This document shows positions 1 through 6,683 of a stretch of 10,299 nucleotides of DNA, one piece after another. The notes under the pieces are model-generated. The model was given only the letters and a program-made list of their open reading frames with translations. It ran no database searches and was not told the origin of the DNA. This DNA comes from an uncultured Cocleimonas sp. (GTDB lineage Bacteria; Pseudomonadota; Gammaproteobacteria; Thiotrichales; Thiotrichaceae). The stretch is taken from NCBI GenBank assembly GCA_938041705.1, contig CALISP010000289.1:1-10299 (forward strand). Direction: 5' to 3'. The position numbers and the translations under genes were made by a program. Numbering within the stretch: position 1 is the stretch's first letter; each line of letters opens with the position of its first letter.

Positions 1-327
1 AGCTTCTGAATTACAATCAACAAGTGCTTGTTTAGCTGCTTGCATCATTTTATTTCCACCACTGGCATGAACATTCATCATCCATACGCCCAGTGCAGCT
101 GCACTCTTACAAGCAGAAGCTACTGTATTTGGAATATCATGGAATTTTAAGTCTAAGAAAACGTCGAACCCTAAATCGACCAAGTGCTTAACAAAATCAG
201 GCCCAGAAGCTACAAACAACTCAAATCCCACCTTCAGTTTACAATCAATTGGAGATAGCTGTTTGACAAAGTTCAAGGCCAGTTCCTTATTAGGATAATC
301 TAAGGCAATAATTAATTTACTTGGCAT
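1..327 (-). CDS. pyrF: Orotidine 5'-phosphate decarboxylase, N-terminal part (cut by window edge)
   Basis: This enzyme converts OMP to UMP, the last step of de novo pyrimidine synthesis, in the cytoplasm. The 109 visible codons begin MPSKLIIALDYPN. They hold the family's substrate-binding Asp in ALDYPN (residue 10), the Lys of KVGFELF (residue 32) and the catalytic D-x-K-x-x-D motif in LDLKFHDIPNT (Asp59, Lys61, Asp64). The piece ends after NVHASGGNKMM, so slightly less than half of a protein that is usually 230-245 residues is present. The start is the ATG at 327, which matches the usual N-terminus; no strong ribosome binding site precedes it. It lies 264 bases downstream of lapB, the usual gammaproteobacterial neighbour. 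A TATAAT-like -10 box (372-367) and a motif shared with cmk lie just upstream, so it may have its own promoter. Confidence 0.95.
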   Translation of the reverse strand, partial: MPSKLIIALDYPNKELALNFVKQLSPIDCKLKVGFELFVASGPDFVKHLVDLGFDVFLDLKFHDIPNTVASACKSAAALGVWMMNVHASGGNKMMQAAKQALVDCNSEA

Positions 328-371
328 AGTTAATACTCAAATTATTAGGAGGTTTACCATATAGATATTAT

Positions 372-393
372 AAAGACACACCCCTACTTTTAC
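372..393 (-). repeat. Copy A of a 22-bp motif shared by the pyrF and cmk upstream regions
   Basis: On the plus strand it reads AAAGACAC, then ACCCCT, then ACTTTTAC. The copy at 5082-5103 has the same two 8-base ends and differs at 2 of 22 positions. Read in the gene direction, it ends 44 bases before the pyrF ATG and abuts a TATAAT-like sequence (372-367). An imperfect inverted repeat, CATGAT...ATCATG (393-398 and 420-425), follows it on the plus side. It could be a regulatory element, or an end or remnant of a small REP-like mobile element. The similarity is seen directly; the role is inferred. Confidence 0.6.
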
Positions 394-591
394 ATGATCT
401 TTCATTATTTTAATTAAAAATCATGCACTCCCGATATCGACACTCCGTTTAAACCATGCCTTTATTCATTCTTACTTTAAAAATGGAATTTATTCCTACC
501 ACAACGTCTTTTAATGAACTTAATTAAATAATATTTGGAACTGGTGCAGTTTTAGCTTTTCAAAAGTATCACTACTTAAACAGTAAATACC

Positions 592-1796
592 TTAAGCTTG
601 ATCGACAGTATCCCAATGATTGCATGCAGGACAGCGCCAAAGGTAATCATGCATTTTATAACCACAATGTTCACATCTAAACGAAGGTACTCCTTGTAAA
701 TGGTTTTTGAGGGATTGGTGAATTTTAACTAAGCCCAATCCTTTTGCTGATTCATCATCATTAGCCTCTAAATATTTATCTGTTACATATCCTGTGGCCT
801 TGTAAATAGATTTTATTGACAGCTTCTTTTCATCTAGTACATCGTTTACAAGTTTATCAATTTTATCATTTGAACCATATTTATCAGCCAACTGTATCAG
901 AGCTTCGAAAACATTATTATCTTGGTCTTTGTGATATGTCTTTAACAGCTCTTTTTGTAAAAACTGAACATCATCAGAATGTTTTGCTGACTGATCGATC
1001 TTATTAAATAACATACTTAATAGGCGACTATCATGCTGTATAGCTTTTAAATAATGGCTTAAGGACACTTTGTATTGCTTTTGATGAAAAGCAATATCAC
1101 CTTGTAAAGTCATTAACCTTGTCGAATGCTTATAGGTTTTTTTAGCTTTATCGATAAAACCATCTACTTCATGTAGATTACCTTTTTGTAAAGATTCATC
1201 TGCAAGTTCACAATAATAATGAGTTATAAGACTATCTAAATTAACCACATTACCTGAGGTATCACTATTATCTTTTTTCAAACTTTTCTTAGTACACTCC
1301 GTCGCCTCAATAGCTTTTAGCCACTCTTGTGTTTGTTCATAAATAGTTCGAAGTGATTCACAAATTGCTGCTTTGGAAATATACTTATTATTACTTTCCA
1401 GTAACTCTTGAAAAACACTTTCAGCACGATCCAGCATTCCTGCCGCAAAAAAATCCTGACCTAAGGCAAACATCGCCTTCTGTTTCTGCTTAGCATTTAG
1501 ATTAGAACGAGCAATTACGTTTTGATGGACACTAAGGGCACGATCTACTTCACCACGTTCACGAAATAGATTACCTAGAAGGTGAAAAGTTTCAGCTGTG
1601 TACTCATCTATATCAGGATAATTTAGAAATACTTCAAGGGCCTTATCCGGCTCTTCACTTAAAAGGTAATTGACGCCTTTAACAAAGTTGTCGGAGAGTT
1701 GACCTTTTTTTTTTGAGAATTTTTGAGTCTTTTACTTGCCGCTCTCCATCCAGAATAGAAGGCAATCGGCAATAACAAGAAGAGAATTTCAACCAT
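592..1796 (-). CDS. lapB: Lipopolysaccharide assembly protein B (TPR and rubredoxin-like), split by a -1 frame change
   Basis: LapB (YciM) sits in the inner membrane and presents the LPS enzyme LpxC to the FtsH protease, keeping LPS synthesis in balance. Reading from the ATG at 1796 gives a membrane anchor, MVEILFLLLPIAFYSGWRAA, much like the E. coli N-terminus. At the A10 run (1714-1705) the frame must shift by -1. Unshifted, the product stops after 45 residues at 1661-1659. Shifted, it continues GQLSDNFVKGVNYLLSEEPD through TPR helices to the end, 401 residues in all (E. coli about 389). The C-terminus has CEHC and CPAC pairs (Cys375, 378, 389, 392) for a metal. The downstream frame has no ATG before 1473 and reaches a stop at 1734, so a start at 1473 would lose the anchor and first repeats. 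The break may be a sequencing error, slippage or a real mutation. lapA, often just upstream, is absent. Confidence 0.85.
1705..1714 (-). other. A10 homopolymer and A-AAA-AAG slippery site at the lapB frame break
   Basis: Ten consecutive A on the gene strand sit where the two lapB frames meet. In the upstream frame the codons are CAA AAA AAA AAG GTC, which contains the heptamer A-AAA-AAG in the phase used for bacterial -1 frameshifting (as in dnaX). A -1 slip gives AAA AAA GGT CAA and restores the family sequence. An 11-A run would do the same. I see no Shine-Dalgarno-like stimulator just upstream. Confidence 0.8.
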
Positions 1797-1843
1797 TGAA
1801 TATCAACCATCAGAACAATGTCTGAGTTAAATCACTTTTATGA

Positions 1844-1867
1844 AGTATTGCTTAAAAAGACAATACT
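1844..1867 (-). other. Hairpin between ihfB and lapB
   Basis: AGTATTG (1844-1850) and CAATACT (1861-1867) form a perfect 7-bp stem with a 10-base loop in the 111-base gap between ihfB and lapB. There is no clear U tract after it on the minus strand, so it is not a classic terminator. It may be an attenuator, a processing site or chance. No gene fits in this gap. Confidence 0.35.
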
Positions 1868-1907
1868 GAATTTGAAATATTATAAATCACTTAATTAATT
1901 TTAAAAA

Positions 1908-2213
1908 TTATTCCTGGATAGGATAAGCATCTTTATTTTGATTTACACGTTCACGCATCTCTTTACCTGGTTTGAAATGCGGTACATGTTTTGGAGACAA
2001 TTGCACTTGTTCACCCGTTTTAGGATTGCGTCCTTTACGTGCAGTACGGTGATGGAGTGAAAAACTTCCAAATCCTCTGATTTCTATTCTTTCACCACTA
2101 GTCAATGTATCACTAATTTGGTCGAGTAAAATCTTTACAGATAGCTCTATATCTTTACTACTAAGATGGCTTTGTTTTCTTGAAAGAATATTGATTATTT
2201 CTGACTTGGTCAT
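1908..2213 (-). CDS. ihfB: Integration host factor subunit beta
   Basis: IhfB pairs with IhfA to bind and sharply bend DNA in the nucleoid, helping recombination, replication and promoter control. The 101-residue product starts MTKSEIINILS. It has the HU/IHF arm signature GFGSFSLHHRTARKGRNPKTGE (about residues 47-68), with the arm-tip Pro64 that intercalates into DNA, and ends with the conserved FKPGKEMRERV (80-90). E. coli IhfB is 94 residues, so the tail is slightly longer. The longer frame from 2240 (MCSNVRRAL...) is not the start: GAGGAG at 2226-2221 lies 7 bases before the ATG at 2213, and homology begins there. It is isolated from rpsA by a terminator, so it probably uses its own promoter. 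Confidence 0.97.
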   Translation of the reverse strand: MTKSEIINILSRKQSHLSSKDIELSVKILLDQISDTLTSGERIEIRGFGSFSLHHRTARKGRNPKTGEQVQLSPKHVPHFKPGKEMRERVNQNKDAYPIQE

Positions 2214-2220
2214 TAATGCT

Positions 2221-2226
2221 CTCCTC
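2221..2226 (-). promoter_or_regulatory. Ribosome binding site that fixes the ihfB start
   Basis: GAGGAG on the minus strand lies 7 bases ahead of the ATG at 2213. It is the strongest Shine-Dalgarno match in the window. It falls inside the longer in-frame extension that begins at 2240, which argues against that extension being translated. Confidence 0.8.
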
Positions 2227-2300
2227 ACATTGCTACACATTATTATCTTTCAGTCTAACGCTGTTTGATAAAATGAATTATATCCACGACTTACAACTAA

Positions 2301-2328
2301 ATAATAGTATACAAAATGAATTAAGCAA
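2301..2328 (-). promoter_or_regulatory. Candidate sigma-70 promoter for ihfB
   Basis: On the minus strand TTGCTT (2328-2323) and TATTAT (2306-2301) are 16 bases apart, downstream of the rpsA terminator and about 90 bases before the ihfB start. A second TATAAT (2282-2277) lies closer but has only a poor -35. The AT-rich background makes such matches common, so this is tentative. Confidence 0.35.
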
Positions 2329-2340
2329 CTGAAATTACAT

Positions 2341-2376
2341 AAAAAAAGCCGATTAATTAAATAATCGGCTTTTTTA
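2341..2376 (-). terminator. Rho-independent terminator behind rpsA
   Basis: A perfect 14-bp stem, 2342-2355 with 2362-2375, centres on GCCGATTA/TAATCGGC. It has a 6-base loop, and on the minus strand GGC is followed by a run of seven T. It starts about 46 bases after the rpsA stop and separates rpsA from ihfB. The flanking A and T runs make it symmetric, so it could also stop transcripts coming from the other strand. Confidence 0.93.
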
Positions 2377-2421
2377 TAAACGACAATCGTTAAAGTGTAT
2401 AAATTACTTTAAAAATTATTA

Positions 2422-4086
2422 TTACTTATCTAACTGTTCTTTGAAGATATCACCCAAAGTTCCTGTAGTAGCAGATGAAGAGCTGTACTCTTTCATTACT
2501 TCTGCTTCTTCAGCAAAGTCTTTCGCTTTGATTGATAGATTTACTGCACGAGTCTTACGATCTACACCCATGAACTTAGCTTCAACTGCATCACCTACAC
2601 TCATTACAGTAGATGCATCTTCGATACGATCACGTGAGATTTCAGATGCACGAAGTACACCTTCAATATTATCACCAAGATCAATCTTAACCATTTTAGG
2701 AGTAACTTCAGTAACAGTACCTTTAACGATACTGCCCTTCTCATTAGCTGCTACGAACAACGAGAATGGATCTTGATCCATCTGCTTAACACCAAGTGAA
2801 ATACGCTCGCGCTCAGGATCAATAGCAAGAATAGTCGCTTCAACTTCATCGCCTTTCTTATAATCACGAACCGCTTCTTCACCTGGAGTGCTCCAAGAAA
2901 TATCAGATAAGTGAACTAGACCGTCGATGCCGCCTTCAAGGCCAATAAAGATACCGAAGTCAGTAATTGACTTAATAACACCTTTAACTTTCTCGCCTTT
3001 AGTTGCTGTTTTCGCGAAATCATCCCAAGGGTTTGATTTACACTGCTTCATACCAAGAGAAATACGACGACGTTCTGCGTCAATCTCAAGGATCATTACA
3101 TCAACTTCTTGACCTAATGTAACAACTTTAGCTGGATTAACGTTCTTGTTAGTCCAATCCATCTCAGATACGTGTACAAGTCCTTCAACACCATCTTCGA
3201 TTTCAACGAAACAACCGTAGTCAGTAAGATTACTAACCTTACCTGTAAGTACTGTATTAACAGGGTAACGACGTACAAGATCTTGCCATGGATCATCACC
3301 CATTTGCTTAAGACCCAATGATACGCGACTCTTTTCTTTATCAAACTTAAGAACAAGAACGTCGATTTCTGTACCAATTTCAAGTACTTCAGAGGGATGC
3401 TTAACACGCTTCCAAGCCATATCAGTGATATGTAGTAAGCCGTCGATACCACCCAAATCGATGAACGCACCGTAATCAGTAAGGTTCTTAACAACACCTT
3501 TGATTTGCTTGCCTTCTTCGATACTTTCAAGAAGTGCTTCGCGCTCAACACTGTACTCGTCTTCAACTACAGCACGACGAGATACAACAACGTTGTTGCG
3601 CTTCTGATCAAGCTTGATTAGTTTGAATTCTAATTCTTTACCTTCAAGGTAAGTTGTATCACGAACAGGACGGACATCAACTAATGAACCAGGAAGAAAG
3701 GCACGAATATCTCCAAGCTCAACGGTGAAACCACCTTTAACCTTGCCAGTTATGATGCCGGTAATTATTTCGTCATTCTTAAGTGCTTCATCAAGAATTT
3801 CCCAAGCGCGTAAACGACGGGCTTTCTCGCGAGATAGTTTGGTTTCACCAAAGCCATCTTCAACACTTTCTAGTGCAACTTCAATAATATCGCCAACGAC
3901 AGCAATTAACTCGCCTGCTTCGTTTTTGAATTCACTTGCTGAAATAACGCCTTCTGACTTAAGGCCTGCACTGACTGTTACAAAATCTGGAGTTACATCA
4001 ACGATAGTCGCACTAATTAATGAACCAGGATTCATCTCAATGTACGTTAGACTTTCTTCAAACAACTCCGCGAAACTTTCACTCAT
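2422..4086 (-). CDS. rpsA: 30S ribosomal protein S1
   Basis: S1 is the large RNA-binding protein of the 30S subunit. It captures and unfolds mRNA leaders for initiation and is essential in gammaproteobacteria. The 554 residues (E. coli 557) show six S1 OB-fold units starting near residues 21, 107, 193, 278, 365 and 452. Units 3-5 have the typical TDYGAF/TDYGCF/TDFGIF and GL(L/V)H(I/V)(T/S) motifs. Units 1-2, which bind the ribosome, are more diverged, as usual. The short tail ends GTLGDIFKEQLDK. The ATG at 4086 gives the standard MSESFAELFEESL start. No strong Shine-Dalgarno sequence precedes it, as in E. coli, where the rpsA leader structure allows S1 autoregulation. It is followed by a strong terminator and preceded by a 260-base leader behind cmk. 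Confidence 0.98.
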   Translation of the reverse strand: MSESFAELFEESLTYIEMNPGSLISATIVDVTPDFVTVSAGLKSEGVISASEFKNEAGELIAVVGDIIEVALESVEDGFGETKLSREKARRLRAWEILDEALKNDEIITGIITGKVKGGFTVELGDIRAFLPGSLVDVRPVRDTTYLEGKELEFKLIKLDQKRNNVVVSRRAVVEDEYSVEREALLESIEEGKQIKGVVKNLTDYGAFIDLGGIDGLLHITDMAWKRVKHPSEVLEIGTEIDVLVLKFDKEKSRVSLGLKQMGDDPWQDLVRRYPVNTVLTGKVSNLTDYGCFVEIEDGVEGLVHVSEMDWTNKNVNPAKVVTLGQEVDVMILEIDAERRRISLGMKQCKSNPWDDFAKTATKGEKVKGVIKSITDFGIFIGLEGGIDGLVHLSDISWSTPGEEAVRDYKKGDEVEATILAIDPERERISLGVKQMDQDPFSLFVAANEKGSIVKGTVTEVTPKMVKIDLGDNIEGVLRASEISRDRIEDASTVMSVGDAVEAKFMGVDRKTRAVNLSIKAKDFAEEAEVMKEYSSSSATTGTLGDIFKEQLDK

Positions 4087-4108
4087 GGTATTAAAACCTA
4101 TAAAATTA

Positions 4109-4131
4109 CGATAGCAAACCCATGCTATACG
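4109..4131 (-). promoter_or_regulatory. Hairpin in the rpsA leader, near the start codon
   Basis: ATAGCA (4111-4116) and TGCTAT (4123-4128) form a perfect 6-bp stem. The stem can be lengthened by two more pairs if one base bulges. The transcript's apical loop is UGGGUU. It ends about 22 bases before the rpsA ATG. E. coli rpsA is known to use leader hairpins with G-rich loops in place of a good Shine-Dalgarno, so this may play that part here. That role is inferred from position. Confidence 0.4.
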
Positions 4132-4227
4132 GTTAAATTAAATCTTAACTATGGTTTTATATTTATGAAATACTGCTTTAATATTAATTAAAGTTACTTC
4201 TAATATAAGCTAGCTAAGATGTTCATA

Positions 4228-4290
4228 AAATAATGATTTTTAAAGGCAAAATGAAACTTGAATATGCCGGGCTTTTAAAAACCATTATTT
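4228..4290. repeat. Inverted repeat with 20-bp arms between cmk and rpsA
   Basis: Arms 4228-4247 and 4271-4290 pair at 18 of 20 positions (core AATAATG and TTTTTAAA against their complements) around a 23-base spacer. It begins 57 bases after the cmk stop. The arms are almost entirely A and T and no clean U tract follows, so it is a poor classical terminator. It could be a 3' end or processing hairpin for cmk, part of the long rpsA leader, or a small mobile-element relic. The rest of the 260-base gap (4087-4346) holds no gene that I can see. Confidence 0.55.
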
Positions 4291-4346
4291 ATTTAAAGCA
4301 TTTTTGAGGGGTAATTAAGAGATTTCAGGTTAACAATTAAGCTAAC

Positions 4347-5045
4347 TTAGAGTACTTTTGGAAGGACTCTTTTTACAACAGTAAGAACTTTATCTACAAC
4401 CTCATTAATACCCATTTCATCTGTATTTATGATAGTTGCATCTGTTGCTGGAATCAGTGGTGCATCTTTACGATTGGTATCGCGAGCATCACGTTTTTCT
4501 ATATCACTAATCAAGCCGCGCAGATTAGCACTAATCCCTTGCTGTTTCAACTGATTAAGGCGCCGTTCTGCACGAATTTCAGCACTTGCAGTAAGAAATA
4601 TTTTAATAGGTGCTTCGCCAAAAACGACCGTCCCCATATCCCTTCCATCAGCAACTAAACCAGGAGATGTTTGAAATCTTTGTTGACGTTCTAGCAGTGC
4701 TTTTCTTACCGAAGGTTTAGCTGCGACCTGAGAAGCTGCAGATCCCGCTTCTTCCGTGCGAATATCCAACGTTACATCATTATTATCGAGAAATATGGTT
4801 ACAGCACCCTCATCGTTGCTTTTAAAAACGACATCTAGCTCTTGAGCAACTTTAGCAAGAGCTAATTCATCATCTAAATCCACTTTTTTAAGTTGTGCAG
4901 ACAGTCCAACCAAGCGATATAAAGCGCCACTATCTAGAATATGCCACCCAAGATGGTCGGCAACGCGCTGAGAGATCGTACCCTTACCTGAACCTGCAGG
5001 TCCATCTATAGTGATAACAGGAACAACTTGAGATTGCTTATTCAT
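4347..5045 (-). CDS. cmk: Cytidylate kinase (CMP/dCMP kinase)
   Basis: Cmk phosphorylates CMP and dCMP with ATP in the cytoplasm, recycling RNA breakdown products toward CTP and dCTP. The 232-residue product has the P-loop GPAGSGKGT (15-23) and LDSGALYR (37-44) of the NMP-binding part. IRTEEAGSAASQVA (95-108), DGRDMGTVVF (133-142), the KIFLTASAEIRAERR helix (148-162) and the lid motif RDARDTNR (185-192) follow. Length and order match the family (E. coli 227). The ATG at 5045 has AAGG 7 bases upstream. rpsA follows after 301 bases, the standard pairing. A motif shared with pyrF lies 36 bases upstream. The gene usually found upstream in other genomes (such as aroA) is replaced here by an aminopeptidase. 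Confidence 0.97.
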   Translation of the reverse strand: MNKQSQVVPVITIDGPAGSGKGTISQRVADHLGWHILDSGALYRLVGLSAQLKKVDLDDELALAKVAQELDVVFKSNDEGAVTIFLDNNDVTLDIRTEEAGSAASQVAAKPSVRKALLERQQRFQTSPGLVADGRDMGTVVFGEAPIKIFLTASAEIRAERRLNQLKQQGISANLRGLISDIEKRDARDTNRKDAPLIPATDATIINTDEMGINEVVDKVLTVVKRVLPKVL

Positions 5046-5081
5046 TTCAATACCTTGGGTTGGCTTTGAAAGAATGCTTAA

Positions 5082-5103
5082 AAAGACACCCCCCCACTTT
5101 TAC
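5082..5103 (-). repeat. Copy B of the 22-bp motif shared with the pyrF upstream region
   Basis: The plus strand reads AAAGACAC, six C, then ACTTTTAC, identical to copy A (372-393) except at two central positions. In the gene direction it ends 36 bases before the cmk ATG, in the same orientation as copy A relative to pyrF. A 7-bp inverted repeat, TTCTTAT/ATAAGAA (5114-5120 and 5123-5129), lies 10 bases further upstream. A TATAAT-like sequence occurs upstream too, with a poor -35. The C7 run spans 5089-5095. Confidence 0.6.
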
Positions 5104-5227
5104 GAGGTTTTTGTTCTTATAAATAAGAAAACTCACCTTTTGGATAAACGTCGTTACACTTCATATTATATCTGCTGTGCATCAGCTTGCCCGTTTTCCT
5201 TTTGTTTAATTTCTATTGTCGATTAAA

Positions 5228-6619
5228 TTATTGGTAACGCTGTTGCAAGTATTCAAAAACAGCCAATAAACCCATTGCTTCTCCACCTTTCGGGCGACCA
5301 GGTCGATTTCTAGTGTTCCAAGCATTTACATCAAAATGCGCCCATTCAATTTTTTCATCAACAAAATCATTCAAATAAAGGGCGGCAGTAATTGCACCAC
5401 CATAACCTTCAGATGAACTATTAACTATATCTGCTACATCACTATTCATTTGATAACGATAACCATGATGCAAAGGTAGCGGCCATATTAATTCACCTGA
5501 AGTTTTTGAAGCACTTTGCAACCCAGCAATTAACTCATCTGAATTACTAAACAATGCTGGTATTTCAGTTCCAACAGCAACACGTGCCGCTCCGGTCAAT
5601 GTAGCGAAATCGATAATCAAATCCGGCTCATGCTCGCACGCTAAGGTTAAAGCATCACATAATACAACTCGGCCTTCGGCATCTGTATTATCAATCTCGA
5701 CTGTTTTGTGCGCACGCGTTTCAATAATATCACCAGGACGATAAGCATCACCTGAGATAGCATTATCCACCGATGGGATTAACACTTGAAGGCTTACTGG
5801 CAAATCTAAGCTCATTATAAGATGAGCCAAACCTAATACATGAGCCGCACCACCCATATCTTTTTTCATATAACGCATGAACTTGGAAGGTTTAAGATCT
5901 AAACCACCAGTATCAAAACAAACACCTTTACCTACAAGACTCAATAATGGATTTTTTTCATCTCCCCAAGTAAGTTTCAATAATCTTGGAGCATGTTCAC
6001 TTGCTCGACCAACCGCATGAATTGCTGGAAAATTCTGTTCAATTAAATCATCACCTACAACTTCAGAAAATTCAGCGCCATGTTGTTGTGCTAATTCGTT
6101 GGCGAGGTCCGACATATCCTCTGGCATCATGTGATTAGCGGGCGTATTAACCATGTCACGTACTAAAGTAAAAGCATCAACAAAAGCATTAATATCATCT
6201 AATTGTTCTTCATCAACTTTTAATACTGCTTGTGGTTTAATTTCCATGAAACCTTGTTTAAAAAAATCAAAGCTATAATCACCCAAACCCCAACCAATAG
6301 CGGCATTCAACTTATCAGACTCTGACCAATCGCATTCCAAGTGGTATTGTCCCACGGGCAAGCTTTTAGCTAATGTAGAGATTGACCATATAGTTTGACC
6401 AGGTTGCTTTGTGATATCTTCTTGGATACCGACCAACACCATCATCAATGAACCATCAGTATCAGGCACCATGCATGATTGATTTTCATTAGCCTCAAAC
6501 TCTATGTTACTTAACCAATTTGATACTGCATCAGTCTGTGCTTTTAGCACATTTTCTAAAGAGCTTTTACTGACTGGAATCAATGGGATACTTGGAGTGG
6601 TTTCGGTGGTATAGGTCAT
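5228..6619 (-). CDS. M17 family leucyl aminopeptidase
   Basis: This is a metal-dependent cytosolic aminopeptidase that removes N-terminal residues from peptides. The C-terminal catalytic domain has VGKGVCFDTGGLDLKPS (229-245), KKDMGGAA (252-259) and the family signature NTDAEGR (311-317). Lys231, Asp236, Lys243, Asp254, Asp313, Glu315 and Arg317 fall at exactly the spacing of the E. coli PepA metal ligands and catalytic Lys/Arg, so it should be active. The N-terminal 150 residues are diverged from PepA, and at 463 residues it is shorter than PepA (503). I therefore call the family, not pepA or pepB. The ATG at 6619 has only a weak GAGA upstream. It follows the Nudix gene after 64 bases and may share its transcript; cmk follows after 182 bases. 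Confidence 0.92.
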   Translation of the reverse strand: MTYTTETTPSIPLIPVSKSSLENVLKAQTDAVSNWLSNIEFEANENQSCMVPDTDGSLMMVLVGIQEDITKQPGQTIWSISTLAKSLPVGQYHLECDWSESDKLNAAIGWGLGDYSFDFFKQGFMEIKPQAVLKVDEEQLDDINAFVDAFTLVRDMVNTPANHMMPEDMSDLANELAQQHGAEFSEVVGDDLIEQNFPAIHAVGRASEHAPRLLKLTWGDEKNPLLSLVGKGVCFDTGGLDLKPSKFMRYMKKDMGGAAHVLGLAHLIMSLDLPVSLQVLIPSVDNAISGDAYRPGDIIETRAHKTVEIDNTDAEGRVVLCDALTLACEHEPDLIIDFATLTGAARVAVGTEIPALFSNSDELIAGLQSASKTSGELIWPLPLHHGYRYQMNSDVADIVNSSSEGYGGAITAALYLNDFVDEKIEWAHFDVNAWNTRNRPGRPKGGEAMGLLAVFEYLQQRYQ

Positions 6620-6683
6620 AGTTTTCTCATTTCGATTGAGCTGTTTGTAATCTTTTTACAACTTTGCTCTGTATATATTTCAA

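Noticed and set aside
539..551. Possible lapB terminator (AACTG-GTG-CAGTT)
   Set aside because: A 5-bp stem with a 3-base loop and no clean T run on the minus strand is too weak to call.
816..1007. 63-codon plus-strand frame inside lapB
   Set aside because: It is antisense to conserved TPR coding sequence, with no ribosome binding site or recognisable product.
592..1473. lapB starting at the ATG at 1473
   Set aside because: The same frame upstream to 1731 clearly encodes more LapB TPR sequence, and the anchor is in the neighbouring frame, so 1473 is an internal Met.
2214..2240. Longer ihfB start at 2240 (nine extra residues, MCSNVRRAL)
   Set aside because: The GAGGAG ribosome binding site lies inside the extension, and family homology starts at the ATG at 2213.
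3114..3566. 150-codon frame on the minus strand inside rpsA
   Set aside because: It overlaps S1 domains 3-4 in another frame, has no family features and an unnatural composition; it is a shadow of rpsA. The plus-strand frames at 2441, 2927 and 3725 are rejected for the same reason.
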